From: Acidobacteriota bacterium
GTDB lineage: Bacteria; Acidobacteriota; Terriglobia; Acidiferrales; UBA7541
DNA: 5,463 bases
Direction of reading: 5' to 3'
Assembly: GCA_003161495.1 (NCBI GenBank)
Contig: PMOP01000468.1
Location: 1 to 5,463, forward strand
Shown: one piece after another, positions 1 to 5,463 of the stretch
Layout: each line of letters starts with the position of its first letter
How positions within the stretch are numbered: the first letter of the stretch is position 1
Notes under the pieces: model-generated
The model's input: the letters and a program-made list of their open reading frames with translations, nothing else
Told to the model about the DNA's origin: nothing
The model's database searches: none
Made by a program: the position numbers and the translations under genes

Positions 1-819
1 TCGGAAGTCGCCATTCCCGCAGGCGTCGCTGCCGACGATGGCCAGGTGCTCGGCAATCTTCAGATCGATGCCAAGGGACAGTTGTGGGTTCCCGACGGGC
101 CAAACTATCGCTGGCTGGATTATGACGTCAACACCGGGAAATTCACGACCTACGACTGGCCCAAGGACAACCGCGCCGATGCCGGCGGCAATTCCATGCT
201 CATCCATCCGAACGGCACAATCTGGGAAACGGCTGGAAACCAGGTGCGCATGCTCAACACGGCGACGAAGGAATTCAAATTTTTTGATCCGCCCTCCTAC
301 GCGGCCACGCAGAAACCCACCGGCGCGTACGGCATCACCGTTGCCGGCGACGGCTCCGTGTGGTGGGCCGAGGATATGGCCGACAGCATGTCGAGAATCG
401 ATCCGGCCACGGGAAAGGTTGAAGAGTACAAGATCCCCTTCGATGGACTTGCCTACCCGCGCCGCATGAGCCACGACGCCCGCGGCGATCTCTGGGTCGG
501 CCTATGGAACGCCGGCCTGCTCATGAAGATCGATTACGAAACCAAGCAGATGACTTTTTTCGCTCCGCCCACGGAAACCTCCGGCACTTACTCCGTAACC
601 GTGGACCGCAAAAACAATTTAATTTGGGTAAGCGAACAACAGGCCGACAAAATTGCCCGCTACAATCCCAAAACGGGCGAATGGGTGGAATTTCCGCTTC
701 CGGACTCGGAGTCGGACCCGCGCAGGTTGGAGATCGACCCCAACAATCCGAATCGCGTCTGGTGGAGCGGAAATCTCTCTGCCCGCATGGGATTTGTCGA
801 AGTTCTCCCAGGGAATTAG
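1..819 (+). CDS. Streptogramin-lyase-like (Vgb/SMP-30 type) beta-propeller protein, 5'-truncated
   Basis: The reading frame is open from base 1, so the start lies upstream; the GTG at 46 is an internal codon. The visible 272 residues contain six repeats of about 42 residues. Each has a strand of the type LWV, IWE, VWW or IWV, then a D-x-x-TG-like turn and an aromatic-plus-proline end (YDWP, FDPP, YKIP, FAPP, FPLP). This is the pattern of a beta-propeller of the virginiamycin B lyase/SMP-30/NHL class, so probably about one blade is missing upstream. True Vgb enzymes linearise streptogramin antibiotics using histidine and glutamate residues in late blades. Here one late blade keeps the glutamate (in WVSEQQADKI), but the preceding strand reads GTYSVTVD, with no histidine where Vgb has one. 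Antibiotic inactivation is therefore doubtful; a periplasmic or secreted sugar-lactone or binding role is equally possible. Whether it has a signal peptide or another N-terminal domain cannot be seen. No clear terminator follows. Confidence 0.8.
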   Translation, partial: SEVAIPAGVAADDGQVLGNLQIDAKGQLWVPDGPNYRWLDYDVNTGKFTTYDWPKDNRADAGGNSMLIHPNGTIWETAGNQVRMLNTATKEFKFFDPPSYAATQKPTGAYGITVAGDGSVWWAEDMADSMSRIDPATGKVEEYKIPFDGLAYPRRMSHDARGDLWVGLWNAGLLMKIDYETKQMTFFAPPTETSGTYSVTVDRKNNLIWVSEQQADKIARYNPKTGEWVEFPLPDSESDPRRLEIDPNNPNRVWWSGNLSARMGFVEVLPGN

Positions 820-1025
820 CGGCGTATAGCGAATTCAACTTCAAGCCCTGCCACGGAAAAGCCAAAATTCTGTGCGCATGGACGGACTCGTCTCAAAAGC
901 AATTCCTAAACGCGATTCAATCCCAATTTTGATAAACCACTACTGCGCTCGGGGCCTTCAGCCGATGGAGTGTACACGGATTGTTATGCGTGTGTTTCAG
1001 ATTGACACAGGCGGGAGTTGTCTCC
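820..1025. other. Intergenic region upstream of the FIST-kinase operon
   Basis: These 206 bases contain no convincing gene and no strong hairpin terminator for the propeller gene. A perfect 8-base palindrome, GTGTACAC, lies at 970-977. A TGTGT-N9-ACACA inverted repeat lies at 991-1009, directly before the ribosome binding site of the FIST gene. I could not find a -35/-10 pair with acceptable spacing. The operon promoter may be weak, may use another sigma factor, or may lie within the upstream gene. Confidence 0.5.
1013..1017 (+). promoter_or_regulatory. Ribosome binding site of the FIST gene
   Basis: GGGAG lies eight bases before the ATG at 1026. It decides the start in favour of 1026 over an in-frame TTG at 981, which has no comparable Shine-Dalgarno sequence and would add 15 residues unlike the FIST N-terminus. 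Confidence 0.75.
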
Positions 1026-2162
1026 ATGAAAGTAGCGCAATATCAGTGGTCCGAGTCCCTGGGTTGGAAGCCGGGTCCGCCGGGCCGACTGGGAGAAAGC
1101 GCTCAGTTGGTTTTGCTGTTTGGAAGCACCAAACTCATCAAGGCTCGAACTCACGTCGAAGAAATACGCCGCCTCTATCCGAAAGCATTGTTGTTCGGGT
1201 GCACGACTGCCGGAGAGATCTACGGCGTGGAAGTTGCGGATTCTTCCCTATCCATGACCGCGGTCAGCTTCGAGCATTCCAGTGTCCGAGAAACCCACAT
1301 ACCGCTTACGGACGCCGGCATGAGTCACGCGGTGGGACGCGACATTGCCAGATCGCTCGATGCCCAAGGCCTCAATCACGTTTTCCTGTTGTCCCCCGGA
1401 CTGGGCGTAAACGGCAGCGAATTGGTCCGAGGGGTCGCGGAGGGATTGCCCGCGGGTGTCACGGCGTCCGGCGGATTGGCCGGGGATGCCGATCGTTTTC
1501 AGGAGTCCTACGTATTGTGCGAAAACGCGCCCACTCCGAATGCGGTATCGGCCATTGGATTTTACGGGGATCGCCTTCACGTCGGCTACGGTTCAGGGAC
1601 AGGTTGGAATCCGTTCGGGACCGATCGGATCATCACCAAATCAAAAGGAAATGTTTTGTACGAGTTCGATGGGAGATCGGCGTTGACTCTGTATAAGCAA
1701 TATCTCGGCGAGCATGCGCGCGGCTTGCCCGCGACCGCGCTTTTATTCCCGCTCAGCGTCGGTTTGGGAAACGATGCGCAGCGAGTAATCCGCACGATTC
1801 TATCCGTGAGCGAGGCGGACCGAAGCATGACTTTCGCGGGAGATATTCCCGAGGGATGCAGCGCCAGACTCATGCACTCCAATGTCGATCATCTTGTGGA
1901 TGGCGCGCACGCCGCAGCCATAGCCTCCGTGGGCATGATGGAAGACTCTCCGGACCTCGCTATTCTGGTCAGCTGCGTCGGACGCAAGCTGGTGATGAAG
2001 CAAAGGACCGAGGAAGAAGTTGAGGTCGTCCGCGAGGTGACCGGAGAAAAAGCGGTGCTTACCGGGTTCTACTCCTACGGGGAAGTGGCGCCCTTCGTTG
2101 GCGGAGGCCTCCCGGAGTTTCATAACCAATCCATGACGGTGACCGCTTTCCTGGAGAAGTGA
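1026..2162 (+). CDS. FIST-domain sensor protein (FIST_N + FIST_C), NosP-like by context
   Basis: This is a soluble protein of 378 residues with no signal peptide or membrane segment. FIST_N is marked by FGCTTAGEI (57-65), the run FLLSPGLGVNG (120-130) and GGLAGDADRFQ (149-159). FIST_C is marked by GTGWNPFG (191-198), LLFPLSVGLG (239-248), VSCVGRKLVM (315-324) with R327/E329-E331, GFYSYGEVAP (347-356) and the closing FHNQSMTVTAF (365-375). These motifs and the length match full FIST proteins. The family was proposed to bind small ligands such as amino acids. In Pseudomonas and some other Proteobacteria, FIST proteins called NosP bind heme and nitric oxide and regulate an adjacent histidine kinase. 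The kinase gene starts seven bases after this stop, so a sensor-kinase partnership is likely. The ligand is not known; the protein has several histidines and four cysteines, but I cannot assign a heme ligand. Confidence 0.9.
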   Translation: MKVAQYQWSESLGWKPGPPGRLGESAQLVLLFGSTKLIKARTHVEEIRRLYPKALLFGCTTAGEIYGVEVADSSLSMTAVSFEHSSVRETHIPLTDAGMSHAVGRDIARSLDAQGLNHVFLLSPGLGVNGSELVRGVAEGLPAGVTASGGLAGDADRFQESYVLCENAPTPNAVSAIGFYGDRLHVGYGSGTGWNPFGTDRIITKSKGNVLYEFDGRSALTLYKQYLGEHARGLPATALLFPLSVGLGNDAQRVIRTILSVSEADRSMTFAGDIPEGCSARLMHSNVDHLVDGAHAAAIASVGMMEDSPDLAILVSCVGRKLVMKQRTEEEVEVVREVTGEKAVLTGFYSYGEVAPFVGGGLPEFHNQSMTVTAFLEK

Positions 2163-2169
2163 ACAGTTC

Positions 2170-3903
2170 ATGAAGGAACTTCAGAAGCTGCTGGAGCGGC
2201 AGATTAAACGCCATCTCGGCGGCATAAGCAATTTTCCGGAACCATGGCAATCTTTTCTCGCGGCCGTCAGCGAAGCCTACTCCGGATTCGATACCGATCG
2301 GGAGATGCTGGAGCGTTCCCTGGCGCTGAGTTCGGATGAACTCCGGCAGGCAAACTCCGAATTGGATTCTGAATTAGAGGGAGTGCGGCAGGCCTTTCCG
2401 GACTTCCTGTTCCGAATCTATGCCAATGGGAAAGTCCGGACCCTCGTGGGTGACGCGCAAGCCGTGCAGTTGCTGCCCTTGCATGACGAGGAGGGGCGCC
2501 GCGCGAAGCCCAATGCGGAGGGAACTCTCGCCGGCAGGTTTGCGCAAGCGATTCTTGACGCCGTGCGCAACGGCAGGAAAATGGACTTTGAATATTTCCT
2601 TTCCGGCGACCCCCTGGAGCGCCAGTTTGAAGCCAGAATCCTTCCGTTCGGGCGCGACGACACGATTGTCATTGTGCGTGACATCACCCAGGCCAAGCGC
2701 ATCCAACTGGAACTTCAGAAGGCCAAGGAGGCCGCCGAATCCTCTTCTCGTGCCAAGGGCGAATTTCTGGCCAATATGAGCCACGAGATTCGCACGCCGA
2801 TGAATGGAATTATCGGGATGACCGGACTCGCGCTCGACACCAATCTGACTGCCGAGCAACGCGACTTTCTTGAAACAGTGCAAACCTCGGCGACCAGCCT
2901 GTTATCGCTGCTCAATGACATTCTCGACTTCTCGAAGATCGAGGCGGGTAAGCTCGATTTGGACTCAGTCGCGTTCATTCTCCGGGACACGTTGGCTGAA
3001 ATCATTAAACCGCTTGCATGGCGCGCTCGATCTAACGGAATTAGCATCGAATGCTGCGTCGCGCCAGACACACCCGACCTCCTCGAGGGAGATCCAACAC
3101 GCCTTGGCCAGGTCATCGTGAACCTGGTCGGCAACGCCATAAAGTTCACGCATCGCGGCGGCATTTCCCTGGGCGTTAAAGTTCTTCAGCAGGACGCCAC
3201 CCATGCCAGACTGCAGTTCTCCGTGAGCGATACCGGATTGGGGATTCCACAGGACCGGCTGGCGCCCATTTTCTCCGCATTTACACAGGCGGACAGTTCC
3301 TCGACCCGGAAATATGGAGGCACAGGTTTGGGACTGACAATCTCCCAGCGACTTGTCCACCTCATGGGCGGCGACATCTGGGTGGAAAGCGAAGTCGGCA
3401 AAGGCAGCACGTTCCATTTCACGGTAGTCATGAAGCAAGGCCGCGGCGCAATCGATTCCACTTCCGCCGGCGCCCCGTGCAAGGAGTCTTCTGTTCTCGA
3501 TGAGCAATCGATTCAACTCCGCATATTGCTGGCCGAGGGCAATCCAGTGAATCAACGGCTGGCATCGCGTCTGCTTGAGAAACGCGGCCATCGCGTCAGG
3601 ATCGCGGCAAATGGCCGCGAAGCGCTCGAAGCTACCGAAAAGGGCGACTATGACCTGGCACTGATGGACTTGCCGTTGCCCGAACTGGACGGGTTTGAGG
3701 CGACTGCGGCGATTCGAGATCGGGAGAAGCACAACGGCGCCCACTTGCCGATCTTCGCTTTAACTCCGCATGCCATGATGGGAGATCGGGAAAAGTACCT
3801 CGCTGCAGGAATGGATGGCTTCCTCGCTGTGCCGATCAGTCCCCTGGAGCTCGATGCACTCCTGGCAGTTTTCGTGGCAAGACGCATGGCGTCCGCGCTG
3901 TGA
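2170..3903 (+). CDS. Soluble PAS hybrid histidine kinase with a degenerate receiver domain
   Basis: This 577-residue protein has no membrane segment, so it should be cytoplasmic. Residues 1-75 form a helical module (ERSLALSSDELRQANSEL) of a kind I recall from soluble PAS kinases. A PAS domain spans about 76-175 and ends in DITQAKR, followed by a signalling helix. HisKA carries the phosphoacceptor H205 (SHEIRTPMNGIIGM). The ATPase domain has the N box with N322 (LVGNAIKFT), the G1 box DTGLGIP (354-360), FTQAD (371-375) and the G2 box GGTGLGL (383-389), so the catalytic core looks intact. The receiver (about 450-570) keeps the phosphoacceptor D500 and T532. However, the acidic pair reads E456-G457 instead of E-D, and the usual lysine before the conserved proline is V554. 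The start is the ATG seven bases after the FIST stop; its Shine-Dalgarno (GGAG, 2153-2156) lies inside the FIST gene, which suggests translational coupling. No Hpt domain or separate response regulator is visible in the window. Confidence 0.93.
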   Translation: MKELQKLLERQIKRHLGGISNFPEPWQSFLAAVSEAYSGFDTDREMLERSLALSSDELRQANSELDSELEGVRQAFPDFLFRIYANGKVRTLVGDAQAVQLLPLHDEEGRRAKPNAEGTLAGRFAQAILDAVRNGRKMDFEYFLSGDPLERQFEARILPFGRDDTIVIVRDITQAKRIQLELQKAKEAAESSSRAKGEFLANMSHEIRTPMNGIIGMTGLALDTNLTAEQRDFLETVQTSATSLLSLLNDILDFSKIEAGKLDLDSVAFILRDTLAEIIKPLAWRARSNGISIECCVAPDTPDLLEGDPTRLGQVIVNLVGNAIKFTHRGGISLGVKVLQQDATHARLQFSVSDTGLGIPQDRLAPIFSAFTQADSSSTRKYGGTGLGLTISQRLVHLMGGDIWVESEVGKGSTFHFTVVMKQGRGAIDSTSAGAPCKESSVLDEQSIQLRILLAEGNPVNQRLASRLLEKRGHRVRIAANGREALEATEKGDYDLALMDLPLPELDGFEATAAIRDREKHNGAHLPIFALTPHAMMGDREKYLAAGMDGFLAVPISPLELDALLAVFVARRMASAL

Positions 3904-4076
3904 AACTTGCAGCGTGGCCTTTTCAGCAGAATCGCTTTTGGCCGCTTGTCTCCGCAATCTACGTGATGAGTTTGTCCGGTCTTTGGCCGCGCCACTTTGG
4001 AATTCACACGAATGCGGTTTGACCATTAAACCTCGCCTGGATACCATTCGACCCTCAAAACCTCCAGTTCGTTGGT

Positions 4077-4107
4077 TCAAATTTGACTAAGCCGACCAAA
4101 TTGGTCG
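4077..4107. promoter_or_regulatory. Tandem palindromes, candidate operator for the Rrf2 regulator
   Basis: Two palindromes sit side by side. TCAAATTTGA (4077-4086) is perfect over 10 bases. CGACCA-AAT-TGGTCG (4093-4107) has perfect 6-base arms. Both contain CAAATT, starting at 4078 and 4097, a 19-base period near two helical turns. This is the geometry expected for two dimers of a winged-helix repressor such as an Rrf2 protein. The sites lie about 47 bases upstream of the best -35 box. They would overlap a weaker alternative promoter (TTGACT at 4083, TAATGT at 4108, 19-base spacer). Binding by the downstream regulator is inferred, not shown. Confidence 0.4.
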
Positions 4108-4153
4108 TAATGTAAGCCGCTGTCCCTGTGGGGGTTGTCGAGAACAGTACTAC

Positions 4154-4183
4154 TTGACAGGGGCACGGGGCAGGTATTATTAT
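4154..4183 (+). promoter_or_regulatory. Sigma70-type promoter of the Rrf2-iscS operon
   Basis: A perfect -35 box TTGACA (4154-4159) is followed by the run TATTATTAT. This gives a -10 box TATTAT at 4178-4183 with an 18-base spacer; the alternative at 4175-4180 would have 15. Transcription would begin near 4190, leaving a leader of about 24 bases before the ATG at 4214. The spacer contains the direct repeat GGGGCA-c-GGGGCA (4160-4172). The TTG inside the -35 box also opens the longer version of the Rrf2 reading frame, which argues against that longer start. Confidence 0.65.
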
Positions 4184-4213
4184 TCAACTGCGACTGGTTT
4201 GGTCGCATATCAA

Positions 4214-4651
4214 ATGTTAAAGCTTTCCAAGAAAGCGGACTACGCCCTGATCGCCGTCAGACACTTGGCGACGCATCGCGGTGAGCCTTCGCAGAGCGCT
4301 TCCGATATTGCCGAGGCGTACGGGATTTCCGCGCCGCTGTTGGCAAAAGTTCTGCAACGCCTGGCAAGACACGGGCTTGTCACGGCGCGTCATGGTTCGA
4401 GCGGCGGCTATGTATTGGCTCGGCACCCGAAAGAAATTTCGGCTCTGGATGTCATCAATGCCGTGGACGGGCCGGTTGTGATTACCTCGTGCGTTACGAA
4501 TCACGGAAACTGCGATCAGAGTTCCACCTGCACGGTGCGCGAGCCGCTGCGGCGAGTGAACGAAAGCATTGCGCAAGTTTTGCGCTCGGTCACGATTTCG
4601 CAAATGGCCGAGGATTCTCCCGACGCGGAACTGGTCGGGCTGTCAATTTGA
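4214..4651 (+). CDS. Rrf2-family iron-sulfur transcriptional regulator (IscR/NsrR type)
   Basis: This 145-residue protein starts MLKLSKKADYALIAVRHLA, the classic Rrf2 N-terminus. A winged helix follows: helix-turn-helix around 27-52 (ASDIAEAYGISAPLLAKVLQRL), then the wing and GSSGGYVLAR (61-70). Three cysteines, C93, C100 and C106, lie where IscR and NsrR bind their cluster, so it probably senses Fe-S status, redox or NO and controls the following desulfurase gene. Spacing is C-x6-C-x5-C, against C-x5-C-x5-C in E. coli IscR. The position of IscR's fourth ligand, H107, is R109 here. D9 aligns with the aspartate that is the fourth ligand in Streptomyces NsrR. The ATG at 4214 is chosen because a TTG 60 bases upstream falls in the promoter and adds a non-family extension; its Shine-Dalgarno is weak. 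I do not assign iscR or nsrR because the two cannot be separated safely. Confidence 0.9.
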   Translation: MLKLSKKADYALIAVRHLATHRGEPSQSASDIAEAYGISAPLLAKVLQRLARHGLVTARHGSSGGYVLARHPKEISALDVINAVDGPVVITSCVTNHGNCDQSSTCTVREPLRRVNESIAQVLRSVTISQMAEDSPDAELVGLSI

Positions 4652-4662
4652 GTTTGCAGGTT

Positions 4663-4689
4663 GGCGCCACGAGCGCCGCATGAATTTTT
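4663..4689 (+). terminator. Possible weak attenuator between the Rrf2 and iscS genes
   Basis: A 5-base all-GC stem, GGCGC/GCGCC (4663-4667 and 4673-4677), has a 5-base loop. Five T residues follow at 4685-4689, separated from the stem by seven bases. The stem is short and the T run too distant for a strong intrinsic terminator. At most it would reduce read-through into iscS or slow degradation of the downstream message. Confidence 0.2.
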
Positions 4690-4725
4690 AAGAAACTGCG
4701 TCAGGGGATTGAAAGAATACGAGAC

Positions 4726-4730
4726 GGGAG
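4726..4730 (+). promoter_or_regulatory. Ribosome binding site of iscS
   Basis: GGGAG lies eight bases before the ATG at 4739. This is a strong Shine-Dalgarno, unlike the weak one of the preceding Rrf2 gene, so the enzyme is probably translated more than its regulator from a shared message. Confidence 0.7.
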
Positions 4731-4738
4731 AAATAAGA

Positions 4739-5463
4739 ATGGCCATTAAACTGCCAATTTACATGGATTACCACGCCACCACTCCGGTGGACCCGCGCGT
4801 GGTCGAAACAATGCTGCCCTACTTCCACGAGAAGTTCGGCAACGCCGCCAGCCGCAACCACTCCTTTGGCTGGACGGCCGAAGAAGCGGTCGAGAACGCG
4901 CGCGCGCAAATCGCCCGCCTGATCAACGCGACGCCGAAGGAAATTATCTTCACGAGCGGCGCCACCGAATCGAACAACCTCGCGCTGAAAGGCGCCGCGG
5001 AAATGTACCGCGAAAAGGGCAACCACATCATCACGCAGGTCACCGAACACAAAGCCATTCTCGACACCTGCAAGCGTCTGGAGAAGTACGGCTACGAAGT
5101 GACCTATCTCCCCGTTGCAAAGGACGGCCGCATCGATCTCGACGATCTGCGCCGCGCCATCACGGCGAAGACGATTCTGATCACCATCATGTACGCCAAC
5201 AACGAAATCGGCGTGATCCAGCCGATTCAGGAAATCGGCAAGATTGCCAAGGAAAAGGGCGTCTTGTTCCACACCGACGGCGTGCAGGCGGCCGGCAAAA
5301 TTCCCGTCGACGTGCAAAAAGACAACCTTGACATGATCTCGCTCACCGCGCACAAAATTTACGGGCCCAAGGGCTGCGGCGCCCTCTACGTGCGCCGGCG
5401 CAACCCGCGCGTGCAACTCTCCGCGCAGATCGATGGCGGCGGCCACGAGCGCGGCATGCGCTC
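4739..5463 (+). CDS. iscS: Cysteine desulfurase IscS, 3'-truncated by the window end
   Basis: This is a pyridoxal-phosphate enzyme that takes sulfur from L-cysteine, giving alanine and an enzyme persulfide, and hands it to the Fe-S scaffold and to tRNA thiolation. The frame is open to the window end, giving 241 complete codons of a protein usually near 400. The N-terminus reads [15 protein letters not shown], typical of the NifS/IscS class. [10 protein letters not shown] (71-80) is the phosphate-binding loop, H104 (in TEHKA) stacks on the cofactor, D180 and Q183 (HTDGVQA) contact the ring, and K206 ([11 protein letters not shown]) is the Schiff-base lysine. These four numbers are the same as in E. 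coli IscS. The catalytic cysteine loop, which distinguishes IscS from SufS, lies beyond the window, but the N-terminal motifs favour the IscS/NifS group. It follows the Rrf2 gene by 87 bases and probably shares its promoter; an iscU-like gene would be expected next. Confidence 0.93.
   Translation, partial: MAIKLPIYMDYHATTPVDPRVVETMLPYFHEKFGNAASRNHSFGWTAEEAVENARAQIARLINATPKEIIFTSGATESNNLALKGAAEMYREKGNHIITQVTEHKAILDTCKRLEKYGYEVTYLPVAKDGRIDLDDLRRAITAKTILITIMYANNEIGVIQPIQEIGKIAKEKGVLFHTDGVQAAGKIPVDVQKDNLDMISLTAHKIYGPKGCGALYVRRRNPRVQLSAQIDGGGHERGMR

Larger units (their letters stand above)
3904..4213. other. Intergenic region between the kinase gene and the Rrf2 gene
   Basis: These 310 bases contain no credible gene. 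The first 170 bases show no clear structure and no good intrinsic terminator for the kinase operon. The second half carries two tandem palindromes (4077-4107), a long-range inverted repeat (arms 4121-4129 and 4157-4165) and a sigma70-like promoter (4154-4183), all pointing towards the Rrf2 gene. Confidence 0.6.

Noticed and set aside
46..819. GTG start at 46 for the propeller gene
   Set aside because: The same frame is open upstream to base 1 and its residues continue the propeller pattern, so the gene is truncated by the window rather than starting at 46.
1002..1007. TTGACA as a -35 box for the FIST operon
   Set aside because: A matching -10 box would fall on the start codon, and no TATAAT-like sequence is there.
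981..1025. Longer FIST gene starting at TTG 981
   Set aside because: There is no Shine-Dalgarno before the TTG, whereas GGGAG stands eight bases before the ATG at 1026, and the extra 15 residues do not look like the family N-terminus.
872..1696. 274-residue + strand reading frame
   Set aside because: It overlaps the FIST gene in another frame, is rich in arginine and serine as shadow frames of GC-rich genes are, and shows no family motif.
2965..3744. 259-residue reading frame on the - strand
   Set aside because: It lies fully antisense to the kinase gene, whose motifs are unmistakable; it has no recognisable domain.
3911..3950. GGCC...GGCC hairpin with T runs as a terminator for the kinase operon
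   Set aside because: The paired arms are only four bases, and the T runs lie within the loop rather than after the stem.
3966..4022. 18-residue reading frame after the kinase gene
   Set aside because: It is very short, has no good ribosome binding site and no hydrophobic or conserved character that would support a real small protein.
4154..4213. TTG start at 4154 for the Rrf2 regulator
   Set aside because: The codon lies inside a perfect -35 box, and the ATG at 4214 gives the exact family N-terminus.
4688..5446. 252-residue reading frame on the - strand
   Set aside because: It lies antisense to iscS and arises from its codon bias; the + strand frame carries all the IscS active-site motifs.

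Overview
The window is a moderately GC-rich, gene-dense bacterial chromosomal segment with every gene on the + strand. It holds no RNA genes, mobile elements or CRISPR. The mix of a streptogramin-lyase-like beta-propeller, a soluble FIST/hybrid-kinase pair and an Rrf2 regulator followed by an IscS-type desulfurase suggests a soil or aquatic Gram-negative-type bacterium. An acidobacterium is my best guess, from general resemblance only and with low confidence.

Layout. Bases 1-819 are the 3' end of a beta-propeller protein of the Vgb/SMP-30 type, with six blade repeats visible. A 206-base gap without a recognisable gene follows. Next comes a tight two-gene operon: a FIST-domain sensor (1026-2162) and, seven bases later, a soluble PAS-HisKA-HATPase-receiver hybrid histidine kinase (2170-3903). 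A 310-base intergenic region holds two tandem palindromes and a good sigma70-type promoter. That promoter drives an Rrf2-family regulator with three clustered cysteines (4214-4651). After 87 bases begins an IscS cysteine desulfurase (4739 to beyond the window end).

How the genes work together. The FIST protein is probably the ligand-binding input for the co-encoded kinase. This is the arrangement of the NosP/NahK nitric-oxide systems, although heme or NO binding cannot be read from this sequence. The kinase core is intact, but its receiver has lost one acidic-pocket residue and the conserved lysine, so that domain may not switch in the usual way. The Rrf2 protein and IscS form a classic iron-sulfur-cluster biogenesis start, with the regulator sensing cluster status and controlling the operon. 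A functional link between the two units (NO or redox stress sensing and Fe-S repair) is attractive but speculative.
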